Assembly: GCA_021731385.1 (NCBI GenBank)
Contig: JAKFXM010000227.1
Coordinates: 1 to 10,135, forward strand
Origin: Methanobacteriota archaeon
GTDB lineage: Archaea; Altiarchaeota; Altiarchaeia; IMC4; QMZM01
DNA: 10,135 nucleotides
Direction of reading: 5' to 3'
In this document: positions 1-7,133 of the stretch, in pieces
How the letters are laid out: each line of letters starts with the position of its first letter
How positions within the stretch are numbered: the first letter of the stretch is position 1
The notes under the pieces: generated by a model
What the model saw: only the letters and a program-made list of their open reading frames with translations
The model's database searches: none
Told to the model about the DNA's origin: nothing
Program-made: the position numbers and the translations under genes

Positions 1-493
1 AATCAGAGGAAAATGCAAATCTCAGGAAATCAGCAATAGTTGATGGCACTCTTCCGAGATGGATTGAATTCTCTAAGGGATTTTCTCCCACAAAGAGATT
101 TATCCCTTCCGGAGCAGTTTTGGTCATTAGAAGAAGATTTATTTTTGATGAATTTTTCTTTGCACCATCTTCAAATTTCTTCATAATCTTATCATCAATC
201 AGGCATTGAAATTCCGCAGGCTCAAAGTCATATTTTACGCCTTCGATAATGTCAATCAATTGCAGAACAGAATTCGAAATATTTCTTGGATTTTCATAAT
301 CAATATTTTCTGCTAATTCTTCTCTATACTCCTTACCCTTTTCTACTGTCTCTATATCTCTGCCGGAGATCAATTTCACCAGAGGTAATGGCTTAGGTTT
401 CGTGTAAATTGTCCCCGATTCCTCTGCAAGCCTTATCTTGGTTCTTGTAAGGCTTAGCAGGCGCCTTGTCCCTTGGATAGTGAATTTATCCAT
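1..493 (-). CDS. Unrecognised protein, 3' part outside window
   Basis: An open frame runs on the minus strand from an ATG at 493 to the window edge without a stop, giving 164 codons of the N-terminal part. The protein begins MDKFTIQGTRRLLSLTRTKI and is rich in charged residues, with no signal peptide or membrane segment, so it is probably cytoplasmic. I do not recognise the family. The later part (about residues 120-160) alternates hydrophobic strand-like pieces (INLLLMTKTAPEGINLFVG) with a helix (STIADFLRFAF). The ATG at 493 was chosen because the codons upstream in frame lack another ATG and the region towards 540 looks like promoter. It is divergent from the toxin-antitoxin pair starting at 578, with 84 bases between the starts; a T-rich TATA-like stretch (about 520-530, read on the minus strand) could drive it. 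Real coding seems very likely from length and composition; function unknown. Confidence 0.75.
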   Translation of the reverse strand, partial: MDKFTIQGTRRLLSLTRTKIRLAEESGTIYTKPKPLPLVKLISGRDIETVEKGKEYREELAENIDYENPRNISNSVLQLIDIIEGVKYDFEPAEFQCLIDDKIMKKFEDGAKKNSSKINLLLMTKTAPEGINLFVGENPLENSIHLGRVPSTIADFLRFAFSSD

Positions 494-538
494 GTCATCT
501 AATGTAATAAAGAGCACAGAAAATAAAAATGGGTATCT

Positions 539-573
539 ATTTAAGTAAGGAATTCTTACTATATTAGGGTGAT
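539..573 (+). promoter_or_regulatory. Promoter, palindromic operator and ribosome binding site of the AbrB/PIN pair
   Basis: A TATA-like ATTTAAGT lies at 539-546. Directly overlapping and following it is an inverted repeat, AGTAAG (544-549) and CTTACT (555-560) with a five-base centre, positioned where a repressor would block TBP/TFB or polymerase. GGTGAT at 568-573 is a near-perfect archaeal ribosome binding site four bases before the ATG at 578. The dyad fits autoregulation by the antitoxin, which is the norm for such modules; that role is inferred. Confidence 0.55.
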
Positions 574-577
574 TATT

Positions 578-841
578 ATGTCTTATGTTGCCAAGATAAC
601 CTCAAAAGGACAATTGACTTTGCCGGGTACTCTCCGTAAGAATCTAGGTCTATCAAAAGACTCCTATGTTATGGTAGATGCTGTTGGTGAGTATCTACTC
701 ATGAAAAAAATAAAAGCCGGAATGGAAGAAATTACAGAGATTTTTGAAAATGAGGCAAAGAAAAAAAATATAACCAAGGAGAATTTACTGAAAATATTAG
801 GGGAGATACAAAAGAAGAAATGGAAAAGTGCAGGATATTGA
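578..841 (+). CDS. AbrB/SpoVT-fold antitoxin (VapB/MazE-like)
   Basis: An 87-residue protein with an N-terminal swapped-hairpin (AbrB/SpoVT) DNA-binding domain: SYVAKITSKGQLTLPGTLRKNLGL matches the family pattern of a strand, 'SKGQ(L/I)T(L/I)P' and a short helix, followed by a strand (EYLLMKKI). The C-terminal half (about residues 45-87) is Lys/Glu-rich and helical, as expected for the segment that wraps and neutralises a PIN toxin. A GTG at 569 in the same frame could add three residues, but it lies inside the GGTGAT ribosome binding site, so ATG 578 is the start. The last 22 bases overlap the PIN toxin gene in another frame, the usual antitoxin-first arrangement that couples translation. 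It probably represses its own promoter through the dyad at 544-560. Family assignment is strong; pairing with the PIN protein follows from the overlap. Confidence 0.9.
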   Translation: MSYVAKITSKGQLTLPGTLRKNLGLSKDSYVMVDAVGEYLLMKKIKAGMEEITEIFENEAKKKNITKENLLKILGEIQKKKWKSAGY

Positions 842-1245
842 TAGATGCCAGCACTCTCGTATCCGGGATGGTATTCAAAGGGAATGAACATGAACTTCTC
901 CTGCACGGGAAATCCAGGAATACCGAACTACTAACACCAGAAGATGCAATTGATGAGGTTAAAAAGACACTTACCACTAAATTTCCAGAGGAAGTAAAGC
1001 TTGTGGATATCCTCTTGAACCTAAGTGGAATAAAAGTCATAGAAAGAAGTGCATATCTTGATGATCTCCATAAGTATGAATTTGTCAGGGATACGAAGGA
1101 CAGATACCTACTTGCTGCTGCAGTTAATGCAAAATGCGATTACATAGTCTCAGGTGATTCTGATCTTTTGGTAATCAAAAGATACAGAGGAATAGAGATA
1201 GTCACAACAAGAAAGATATTAGATCTCATCTCTGCTTGTATATAA
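820..1245 (+). CDS. PIN-domain ribonuclease toxin (VapC-like, COG1569-type)
   Basis: A 141-residue PIN-domain protein, predicted Mg/Mn-dependent RNase and toxin partner of the overlapping AbrB-type antitoxin. The acidic residues expected for the active site are all present: D9 in ILIDASTLVSG, E46 in AIDEVKK, D94 in RDTKDRYLLAAAV, and D113/D115 in IVSGDSDLL. The 'RDTKDRYLLAAA ... D.IVSGD.DLL' C-terminal block resembles the COG1569 'putative toxin-antitoxin, PIN family' group rather than classic VapC. ATG 820 is preceded by a purine-rich stretch (AAAGAAGAA) and gives a start just before the first catalytic Asp. The 3' end overlaps the converging UPF0282-type gene by 27 bases, so the two mRNAs would be antisense at their ends. 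No sign of truncation or missing catalytic residues. Confidence 0.9.
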   Translation: MEKCRILIDASTLVSGMVFKGNEHELLLHGKSRNTELLTPEDAIDEVKKTLTTKFPEEVKLVDILLNLSGIKVIERSAYLDDLHKYEFVRDTKDRYLLAAAVNAKCDYIVSGDSDLLVIKRYRGIEIVTTRKILDLISACI

Positions 1246-2082
1246 CTCCCTCCTTCTCGCCTCAAGAAATTCCGGCGCTTTCCCCAGAAATTCTGCGGCA
1301 GTTATCACCCTCTTGTTCAGTTTATCTGCCGCCTTAAGCACATGACTAATCTTTTTCCTGTAATTCAGGTCCCGCACAAGGTGATGGTCAAGGATTATTG
1401 TTTCGGTTTTTGTATTTTCAAGTATCCTTATCAGGTTTGAATTTGCTTGTTCCAGGGCCTTCTTTGAAATCCGCCAGCCAATGAATATGGTAGGGAATCC
1501 CGAGAGGATAAGTATGTCAGGATTCCCGGCAATAATCCAGTCTGTTGCACCCAACACCTGTGGTCCCTGGATGTCTGAAGCATGAATCAATTTTTTGTTT
1601 TTATAGGAAATAGAACAAATGATAACGAATCCGAGTTTTGAATTTTCATTCCCATGAGGGAATGGGGGGGAAAAACTGATTTTCGTTTCTCCAAATTCAA
1701 ATCTTCTTCCGTCTGAGAACTCGATTGTCTTTGGAGAATTATTGATTAAATTAATAAAATCCTTTGCTCTTCCTTTTTGAGAATAATTTATGTTTTCCCC
1801 CGGATTTTTTATGAGTAGGATCTTATCCTTATATGTTTCGCCGGGAAGATAGTGGTCGTAGTGATAATGCGATATAGTTACAATTTCAGATTTTTTCAGG
1901 TATCTGTGGATCTTTTCAAGAAGTTCATCAAGTTTCCTGAATTCTATTTCTGATGGCGGAAGCCCGTATCTTAACGGGCCTAAAGCAGCTCCGGGGTCAA
2001 TAAGAATTTTTTTATCTGTTTCCACAAATGTCGCAGTTGACCTTACACCCAAGGAATCAAATGCAATTGGAAGTATTTCCAT
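1219..2082 (-). CDS. UPF0282-family metallo-beta-lactamase-fold hydrolase
   Basis: A 287-residue metallo-beta-lactamase-fold protein of the archaeal UPF0282/COG2248 group. The di-metal site is complete: H72-x-H74-x-D76-H77 in SHYHYDHYLP, H143 in PFPHGNEN, D170 in HASDIQGP, and a C-terminal DHH (232-234) in IILDHHLVRD. The N-terminal 'FDSLGVRSTATFVET...ILIDPGAALGPLRYGLPP' block is typical of this group, which has no experimentally fixed substrate that I know of; nuclease-like or small-molecule hydrolase activity are both possible. No signal peptide or membrane segment, so cytoplasmic. It is the last gene of the minus-strand run, 12 bases after the CorA-like gene, and its end overlaps the PIN toxin gene by 27 bases. 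ATG 2082 is the natural start because the fold's first strand begins at residue 2. Confidence 0.9.
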   Translation of the reverse strand: MEILPIAFDSLGVRSTATFVETDKKILIDPGAALGPLRYGLPPSEIEFRKLDELLEKIHRYLKKSEIVTISHYHYDHYLPGETYKDKILLIKNPGENINYSQKGRAKDFINLINNSPKTIEFSDGRRFEFGETKISFSPPFPHGNENSKLGFVIICSISYKNKKLIHASDIQGPQVLGATDWIIAGNPDILILSGFPTIFIGWRISKKALEQANSNLIRILENTKTETIILDHHLVRDLNYRKKISHVLKAADKLNKRVITAAEFLGKAPEFLEARRRELYTSRDEI

Positions 2083-2094
2083 TATGTTTGCAGT

Positions 2095-3231
2095 TTATTC
2101 TAACTGTTTAGGCATCCAGCCACTCTTCTTCACCCACCAGTATGCAACAAAAGTTGCGAAGATTGTAGATATAATTAAGAGTGTGGTATACCATCCTACA
2201 TCTTTTGAAGTCATATTAAATGCTGAATTGCTGAAGATTGTGGCAAGCGTATTTGGAACAAGAATAGCAGTGCCTATTATTGTAAGCCATGCCACAACCA
2301 TCGCAAGTCTATTGTTTAGCATCTGTAATTGATTATTGTATATACTCTGCAATACCTCAAGACCCGATGCAAGAACCTCTGACATATGTTCGCTGAGGGA
2401 TATCTGTCTATTTACATCATCTGATAGGATTCCTAATCTTTCCAAAAGTCTCTGGTCATCAGTAATCAGTTCAGCATCTCCATAACGCAGAGAGGTTATA
2501 ACATCAATGCTTGCCCAAAGGGCGTCAAGATATGTGATAAGTGCATGCTTCATGTTATATATCTCTGGGGCAAGAATTCCTCTTGGGGTTTTTGGGTCCA
2601 TCAGATATTTGCTCATTTCATCCCCCTGAGCCTCAATCTGCCTTAGATGCTCAAAATTCCCGTTGTTATTTTCATCAATAATTCTTGTCAGCAATATTGT
2701 CAGTTTGTCCTGCGGTGATAATTCGGGATTAATCTTCCTCATAACGGTTGTAGCATACCTTGAAAATCTTAGAAAGCGGGTTATCTCCTTTCCATGAATT
2801 GTCACTATCAAATCCCTTCGTATCAGTATCATAAGAGGATTTATACTTACTTCTAATTTCTTTACCCTTACTACAGGAAGCACTAATCCCATCTCTGTGT
2901 CAAGGTCCTCATATGCTGAATAAGAGAGGGTCTTAAGAGAAGTGGCAAGTATTGGTGTAAATCCAAGTTCTGCAGCAATATTTTCTGCATCCTTTTGTAG
3001 ATCTTCGACAGTAAAATTCAGCCATGATATAATTGTATTCTTTATAACAGGCAGAAATTCTGATACTGAGTTTCCAGCAATCTTTATAACCTCTCCCGAT
3101 GTTTGCAGTGCAACGCAGAATGCCCTCTTATCATTTGGCTGCTGTGCCTGTGGGGAGATAAACTGATATATCTCACTATCCCGCCCATTCTTTCCGGAAT
3201 TTGAACTATTATTCAATCCATTCAAAACCAT
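2095..3231 (-). CDS. CorA-like divalent cation transporter family protein lacking the GMN motif
   Basis: A 378-residue protein with the CorA layout: a large soluble N-terminal domain (about 30-300) ending in a long helix (LSEHMSEVLASGLEVLQSIYNNQLQMLNNRL), then two C-terminal transmembrane helices (about 310-332 and 347-367) and a short basic tail (VKKSGWMPKQLE). In classic CorA the first membrane helix ends in YGMN, the selectivity signature; here the corresponding stretch reads LVPNTLATIFSNSAFNM, so GMN is absent. That pattern resembles divergent archaeal COG0598 members, and makes Mg2+ transport uncertain; another ion or efflux is possible. ATG 3231 lies 23 bases inside the end of the radical SAM gene, implying translational coupling. 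The first 25 residues (Asn/Ser/Gly-rich) look disordered. Fold assignment is good; substrate unknown. Confidence 0.85.
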   Translation of the reverse strand: MVLNGLNNSSNSGKNGRDSEIYQFISPQAQQPNDKRAFCVALQTSGEVIKIAGNSVSEFLPVIKNTIISWLNFTVEDLQKDAENIAAELGFTPILATSLKTLSYSAYEDLDTEMGLVLPVVRVKKLEVSINPLMILIRRDLIVTIHGKEITRFLRFSRYATTVMRKINPELSPQDKLTILLTRIIDENNNGNFEHLRQIEAQGDEMSKYLMDPKTPRGILAPEIYNMKHALITYLDALWASIDVITSLRYGDAELITDDQRLLERLGILSDDVNRQISLSEHMSEVLASGLEVLQSIYNNQLQMLNNRLAMVVAWLTIIGTAILVPNTLATIFSNSAFNMTSKDVGWYTTLLIISTIFATFVAYWWVKKSGWMPKQLE

Positions 3232-3964
3232 TCTCTTCTGTTGCTATCCTGACCTTTACCTCTGGTAATTCTTTTTTTGCAATTCTTCCAAGTTTCAGAA
3301 TTTCCTCCCTTTTCGGGCTTGGCAATTTCTCAAATTCAGGATTAATCGTTGTCTTTTCCCTGAATTGCTGTAATGTATAGATATTGAATTTAACATCTTT
3401 TATATCCTTTGCTATATTCATTATATCTTGTTTGGAGTCAATTAGCCCGGGCACGATTGTAGTCCTTGCCTCCTTTGGTTTTTTAAATTTTTTTAAGGTG
3501 TTCAGGCTTTGTTTGACTTTTTCTGCGATATTATTCCCTGCAGGGAGTCCAACAACATCTTCATAGTTCTCATTTAACGCTGCTTTGATGTCAATTGAAA
3601 CAAAATCCAGAAAGGGTAACGCCTCTTTCAGGCTTTCCGGATAAAACCCGTTTGTATCAATCTTTACATGCAATTTGGTTTTATTTTTGATTTCTTTGAC
3701 TAAATTTATCGTATCCTTCTGCATCAGAGGCTCTCCACCAGTAATACAAACCGAATTGATAAGGAAATTCTGTTTTAATTGGCTGACTATCCAGTCAATT
3801 CCCACATCATTGCAGTTCTTGCACAAGACAAGGTCTTTGTTATGACACCATGGGCAGCGGAAAGGGCATCCACAGGTATATACTACTGCGCAGACATTAT
3901 CCGGATAGTCTATAGTGGAATGGTCCAAAATTCCGCCGATGCTTATTTTCCCTTTGTTCTTCAT
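3209..3964 (-). CDS. nrdG: Radical SAM activase, anaerobic ribonucleotide reductase activating protein-like
   Basis: A 251-residue radical SAM enzyme. The 4Fe-4S motif CxxxCxxC is C33-PFR-C37-PW-C40, within TCGCPFRCPWCHN, and the SAM-binding ITGGEP follows at 74-79. An extra CKNC pair (48, 51) sits just after the cluster. The N-terminus (ISIGGILDHSTIDYPDNVCAVVYT) and the tail (YTLQQFREKT...VRIATEENGFEWI) match the NrdG2-type activases assigned to anaerobic class III ribonucleotide reductase, which install a glycyl radical on NrdD. No nrdD is in the window, so a different glycyl-radical partner cannot be excluded. The gene begins 15 bases after the YdjM-like gene and ends overlapping the CorA-like gene, so it is in one operon with them. 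Presence suggests an anaerobic or microaerobic organism. Confidence 0.85.
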   Translation of the reverse strand: MKNKGKISIGGILDHSTIDYPDNVCAVVYTCGCPFRCPWCHNKDLVLCKNCNDVGIDWIVSQLKQNFLINSVCITGGEPLMQKDTINLVKEIKNKTKLHVKIDTNGFYPESLKEALPFLDFVSIDIKAALNENYEDVVGLPAGNNIAEKVKQSLNTLKKFKKPKEARTTIVPGLIDSKQDIMNIAKDIKDVKFNIYTLQQFREKTTINPEFEKLPSPKREEILKLGRIAKKELPEVKVRIATEENGFEWIE

Positions 3965-3979
3965 TATGAGATCAATTAC

Positions 3980-4417
3980 CTATAAAATGCTATCAACTGC
4001 AATATGGCTCAAAAATCCAAGAATGGCAAATATAACAAGATATGGGTTGATGATATAGAGAGGTATTGAAAGTATAAATCCCGCCCCCATCGTATGAAAG
4101 ATTCCCCTGTGCCTGACAAAGCATAGAGATAAAATAAGAACTGTAAAGATTATTGAAATATATATAAAAATCGGGGAATTTATGACAATGTAGGCAACCA
4201 GACTGAAGAATATCAGCGCAAGGGAAATTCTATTCACCAACATCCTTATCTTTGAAGAGGGCGTATCTACATCAGGCAGGATTGAGTACAGGATTCCTAT
4301 TAAATTTCCAAGAATAACCATGTCTTCCTCCAAACCGATTTTATAATAAGAAAATACCGCAAGTAATAATGTTGCAAGTGCAATATATCCAAGTATGTGA
4401 AATTTGTAACTGCTCAT
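3980..4417 (-). CDS. YdjM/DUF457-type membrane-bound putative metal-dependent hydrolase
   Basis: A 145-residue integral membrane protein with about four hydrophobic segments (9-24, 33-48, 64-99 as one or two, 111-136). Conserved polar motifs of the YdjM/DUF457 family are placed at membrane edges: H7, LPDVDTP (47-53, with D49 and D51), HRGIFHT (103-109), and SHIAVD (137-142). These His/Asp residues are thought to bind a metal in the family, named for predicted membrane hydrolases; the substrate is not known. The protein stops soon after the last motif, slightly short for the family. It is the first gene of the minus-strand run, 15 bases before the radical SAM gene, and diverges from the BatA-like gene across only 37 bases. 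No ribosome binding site is obvious before ATG 4417, so the mRNA may be leaderless. Confidence 0.85.
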   Translation of the reverse strand: MSSYKFHILGYIALATLLLAVFSYYKIGLEEDMVILGNLIGILYSILPDVDTPSSKIRMLVNRISLALIFFSLVAYIVINSPIFIYISIIFTVLILSLCFVRHRGIFHTMGAGFILSIPLYIINPYLVIFAILGFLSHIAVDSIL

Positions 4418-4454
4418 TCCTGTAATTATTTTATCATGCTCTATAACTAATAAG
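4418..4454. promoter_or_regulatory. Compact divergent promoter region
   Basis: Only 37 bases separate the starts of the YdjM-like gene (minus) and the BatA-like gene (plus). TTATTTTAT (4426-4434) lies about 25 bases before the plus-strand ATG, and its counterpart on the other strand (reading TTAGTTATAG, 4441-4450) lies about 25-30 bases before the minus-strand ATG. Neither gene has a ribosome binding site here. The spacing fits two overlapping archaeal promoters making leaderless transcripts; this is inferred from spacing alone. Confidence 0.4.
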
Positions 4455-6395
4455 ATGCCACCAACAGAATTTATAAATCCCTGGGCATTAACGGCTTTTT
4501 TGCTGCTGGTACCCCTGATTATCCTCTACCTTCTCAGGCCAAAGCCCATGAATATAAGAATTTCATCGATAATGTTCATAATGCACATAGAGAAAACCAA
4601 AAGATTCAGTTCGTTCCTTAAAAGATTCATCAGGGACCCGTTTTTGCTTATTCAAATCCTGATAATATCCCTGCTTATTCTTGCGATCGCGAATCCATTT
4701 TTCATTGCCAGGGAGGAACAGGATACCAAGGGGTCTGTAGTGTTCATAATTGATGCTTCCGCAAGTATGCAATCCATGGATGTAAGCCCGGACAGATTTT
4801 CAAAGTCAATAGAAATTGCAAAGGAAATCCTCAACGGCGTAAATGAAGAGAGTGAGATTAGCATAATCCTTGCAGAAAACATACCTATTGTTGCACTGAG
4901 GGATGGCAGCAGGAATAACGCCAAGGATATTCTGACCAGACTAAAGGCTGCAGATACGCCATCGAACATTGGTGATTCCATACTTTTTGCAAGGGATATG
5001 TTATCTAACTCAAAATTAGGGAAGAGGATCTATGTTCTTTCCGATCTCTCGCCGGGCAGCGGAACCGACATAAAGATTGCTGAGAGGCTTGCATCCTCCG
5101 GGAACACAAGTGTGAAATTCGTCAGGATTTCAGGAAATGGAAGGAATCTCGGGATAATCAGTATAAGTGCAAAAAGATTTCTCACGGATAGAAACAGGTT
5201 CTATCTAAATTTCAATGTAAAGAATTTTAATAAAAATGAGGAGGATATCACGGCAGATGTATTGATAGATGGCGCTTTTTATAATTCAATAAATAAGAAA
5301 ATACCCCCGAATTCAGATGAACTATTCCATCTTGAGGGGGATGTTTCTGATGAGGGGCATGCGGTTACTGTAAGACTTAAGAACAGCGACGACCTTGCAA
5401 TTGATAATTCTGCATTTGCCATTCTTCCCGGGGTTCAAAGCCATGACATCCTTCTTATCACAAACGAGGATTCGGATACTTATCTCAGATATGCTATTGA
5501 ATCGTCAAAGGACATAAAACTTACAAGAGCGTCCATTCCAATTATCCCTGATATTTCAGGATTTGATACATTAATCATGGGTAATGTAAAGAAGGAATTA
5601 ATACTGTCGGGAACATTCAGGGAGATTGAGGATTATGTTAAGAACGGCGGGAATCTCATAGTAATCGCATCTTCAGATTTAAACCAGTTGAATGATCCCT
5701 ACCTGAATGCAATGATGCCTGTAAAACTTGCGGAATTGAAAAATACGGAAAGCGAGATATACATTGAATCAGACCATGAAATTCTGACCGATGTTGTTCC
5801 AAAGGATTCTGAGAAATTTCCAAACATAATAACAAAGAGGTATATAAAGGCATTTCCAAAGGACCCTGTAGTTATTGCAAAAACAGAGAATTCACCGGTA
5901 ATAGCATTCAGGAAATACGGTCTTGGCAATGTTGCATACATAGGCATAAATCCAGACCCTGAATGGAGCAACTTTCAGTACAGTTCATCATTCCCGATAT
6001 TCTGGCTACAATTGATAAAATGGATTAATAAAAGGGGGGGTATTGGAATAACAGGTCTGAATTCAGGGGATTATCTGCCGGCAGGTATTACAGGTGCAAA
6101 TATAACAACACCATCCGGGAGGATTCTGGGATCAGGGGATATTCTCCTTGATGAGATGGGCGTATATGAAATCAACGATGGAAAAAGAACAGATAAGATT
6201 GCTGTAAATCTTATTGATGAAAAAGAATCTGATATTGCCAATTCCGCTAAAATAGATGCAATAAATGACGAAAAATTCAATATAAAAAAGGAATTATTTG
6301 ATGTGAAAAGGGAATTATTCCAGTATCTCCTAATCCTTGCAGTTTTGTTCATAGTCATTGAGATTGTTTATTCGAGAAGGAGGGGGGTGATATGA
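4455..6395 (+). CDS. BatA-like membrane protein with von Willebrand factor A domain
   Basis: A 646-residue protein with the BatA/aerotolerance-type architecture. Two N-terminal transmembrane helices (about 11-27 and 62-82) flank a short basic loop. A von Willebrand factor A domain follows (about 93-250) with a complete metal-ion-dependent adhesion site: D100-A-S102-A-S104, T168 in AADTPSN and D197 in VLSDLS. Then comes a beta-rich segment (about 225-325), a glutamine-amidotransferase-like fold (about 335-540, starting HDILLITNEDSDTYLRYAIE), and a final transmembrane helix (624-640) with a basic RRR cytoplasmic end. The large middle is probably extracytoplasmic or cytoplasmic depending on topology, which the sequence does not settle. 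Such proteins usually sit in operons with a MoxR AAA+ ATPase and a DUF58 protein; neither is here. The end overlaps an ATG behind a strong ribosome binding site that leads nowhere (6392). Confidence 0.9.
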   Translation: MPPTEFINPWALTAFLLLVPLIILYLLRPKPMNIRISSIMFIMHIEKTKRFSSFLKRFIRDPFLLIQILIISLLILAIANPFFIAREEQDTKGSVVFIIDASASMQSMDVSPDRFSKSIEIAKEILNGVNEESEISIILAENIPIVALRDGSRNNAKDILTRLKAADTPSNIGDSILFARDMLSNSKLGKRIYVLSDLSPGSGTDIKIAERLASSGNTSVKFVRISGNGRNLGIISISAKRFLTDRNRFYLNFNVKNFNKNEEDITADVLIDGAFYNSINKKIPPNSDELFHLEGDVSDEGHAVTVRLKNSDDLAIDNSAFAILPGVQSHDILLITNEDSDTYLRYAIESSKDIKLTRASIPIIPDISGFDTLIMGNVKKELILSGTFREIEDYVKNGGNLIVIASSDLNQLNDPYLNAMMPVKLAELKNTESEIYIESDHEILTDVVPKDSEKFPNIITKRYIKAFPKDPVVIAKTENSPVIAFRKYGLGNVAYIGINPDPEWSNFQYSSSFPIFWLQLIKWINKRGGIGITGLNSGDYLPAGITGANITTPSGRILGSGDILLDEMGVYEINDGKRTDKIAVNLIDEKESDIANSAKIDAINDEKFNIKKELFDVKRELFQYLLILAVLFIVIEIVYSRRRGVI

Positions 6396-6400
6396 GTTAG
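6379..6400 (+). promoter_or_regulatory. Strong ribosome binding site with an orphaned coupled start (ATG-AGT-TAG)
   Basis: GGAGGGGGGTGAT (6379-6391) is the strongest ribosome-binding sequence in the window. The ATG right after it (6392-6394) overlaps the BatA-like stop as ATGA, a classic coupled junction between operon genes. The new frame ends after two codons at TAG (6398-6400). This looks like the start of a downstream gene that is no longer there or has been broken. Confidence 0.6.
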
Positions 6401-6425
6401 TGGGAAATCAATTTGATAGATAAGT

Positions 6426-6851
6426 TCAATATTCACTATCATATGGCATAAGTCCTAAAATTTCAACAAATTTTTTTGGGGTTACATATTCCTCAAAGCC
6501 CTCAAAATCCCTGTCATAAGAAACCATGTATTTTAGACCATATTTTCTGACAACAGAAATCTGTTCAAGGTCTTTTTCTTTTATTCTTCCCCTGAGTTTA
6601 TCCATCTCGTTATCGACCTCTTCCCTTGGCACAATAATACACGACCCAACCAAATATCTTCGGAAAAGCCTTGCAAGGTCAGTAGTATGATGTCTTTCAA
6701 AATACCTCGTAACCTCTTTAACAACCTTGTCACATATTATAGCCTCTATTTTTCCTTCATTAAGATGGTCAATTATCCTTCTCGAATTTGAGGCGGGATG
6801 TTCAAAGGAGAATATGAACACATTCGTGTCTATGAAGATGCTAAATCTCAT
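6426..6851 (-). CDS. PIN-domain ribonuclease toxin (VapC-like)
   Basis: A 141-residue PIN-domain protein, predicted metal-dependent RNase toxin. The expected acidic quartet is intact: D8 in IFIDTNVFIF, E46 in VVKEVTRYF, D94 in EKDLEQISVV, and D113/D115 in MVSYDRDFEG. It overlaps the upstream ribbon-helix-helix antitoxin gene by 11 bases, supporting a functional pair. It is not closely similar to the PIN protein at 820-1245: they share the fold, but here the block after the third acid reads LEQISVVRKYGLKYMVSYDRDF. It converges with the BatA-like gene, leaving about 30 bases between their stops with no clear terminator hairpin. It is the left edge of the proposed accessory island. Confidence 0.9.
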   Translation of the reverse strand: MRFSIFIDTNVFIFSFEHPASNSRRIIDHLNEGKIEAIICDKVVKEVTRYFERHHTTDLARLFRRYLVGSCIIVPREEVDNEMDKLRGRIKEKDLEQISVVRKYGLKYMVSYDRDFEGFEEYVTPKKFVEILGLMPYDSEY

Positions 6852-7083
6852 TTTTGATCTGTCCTATTTCCTTCTGAAGTTGCTCAAGAGAAACATCCCT
6901 TCTCTTGTAGGATGTTATCTCCTTCCACATAGTTTTCCTGCTGAATAACCCCATATCCATGGCATATTTTACCAATGCGGATCTTACAGCCTCAGACTTT
7001 GTGGTAAATATGCCTGATTTTATCATCTCGTTCAGGATTTTTGCCTCTACCCCTTTAAATTTCAAGGTTAATGTTGTTTCCAT
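6841..7083 (-). CDS. Ribbon-helix-helix antitoxin (CopG/VapB-like)
   Basis: An 80-residue protein with an N-terminal ribbon-helix-helix fold: strand METTLTLKF, helix VEAKILNEMIKSG, the turn FTTKSEAVRSALVKYAMDMG as second helix. The 'TKSEAVR.AL' element is characteristic of archaeal CopG-type regulators. The C-terminal part (about 48-80, KTMWKEITSYKRRDVSLEQLQKEI) is charged and helical, the likely toxin-binding tail. It overlaps the PIN toxin start by 11 bases. Such antitoxins dimerise, bind short half-sites at their own promoter through the beta ribbon, and the toxin-antitoxin complex represses more tightly; the repeated ACTAT/ATAGT half-sites just upstream (7088-7115) are the obvious target. 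ATG 7083 places the ribbon at the extreme N-terminus as usual. Confidence 0.88.
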   Translation of the reverse strand: METTLTLKFKGVEAKILNEMIKSGIFTTKSEAVRSALVKYAMDMGLFSRKTMWKEITSYKRRDVSLEQLQKEIGQIKNEI

Positions 7084-7086
7084 TTT

Positions 7087-7122
7087 AACTATGTATTATA
7101 TAGTGATTGCATAGTATTTAAG
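7087..7122 (-). promoter_or_regulatory. Promoter and operator of the RHH/PIN pair
   Basis: Read on the minus strand, CTTAAATACT (7122-7113) is a TATA-like element about 30-40 bases before the antitoxin ATG. Between it and the start are three half-sites with near helical-turn spacing: ACTAT at 7088-7092, ATAGT at 7100-7104 and ATAGT at 7111-7115. Their arrangement between TATA box and start is that expected of an autoregulatory operator for a ribbon-helix-helix dimer. Binding is inferred. Confidence 0.5.
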
Positions 7123-7133
7123 CATTATTCAGA

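Noticed and set aside
569..577. GTG 569 as the antitoxin start
   Set aside because: It lies inside the GGTGAT ribosome binding site that is correctly spaced for ATG 578.
6401..6460. Short plus-strand frame after the TAG at 6398 as a recoded (TAG read-through) gene
   Set aside because: Beyond the TAG only about 16 codons remain before the next stop, and they run into the antisense of the PIN gene, so read-through would give no meaningful protein.
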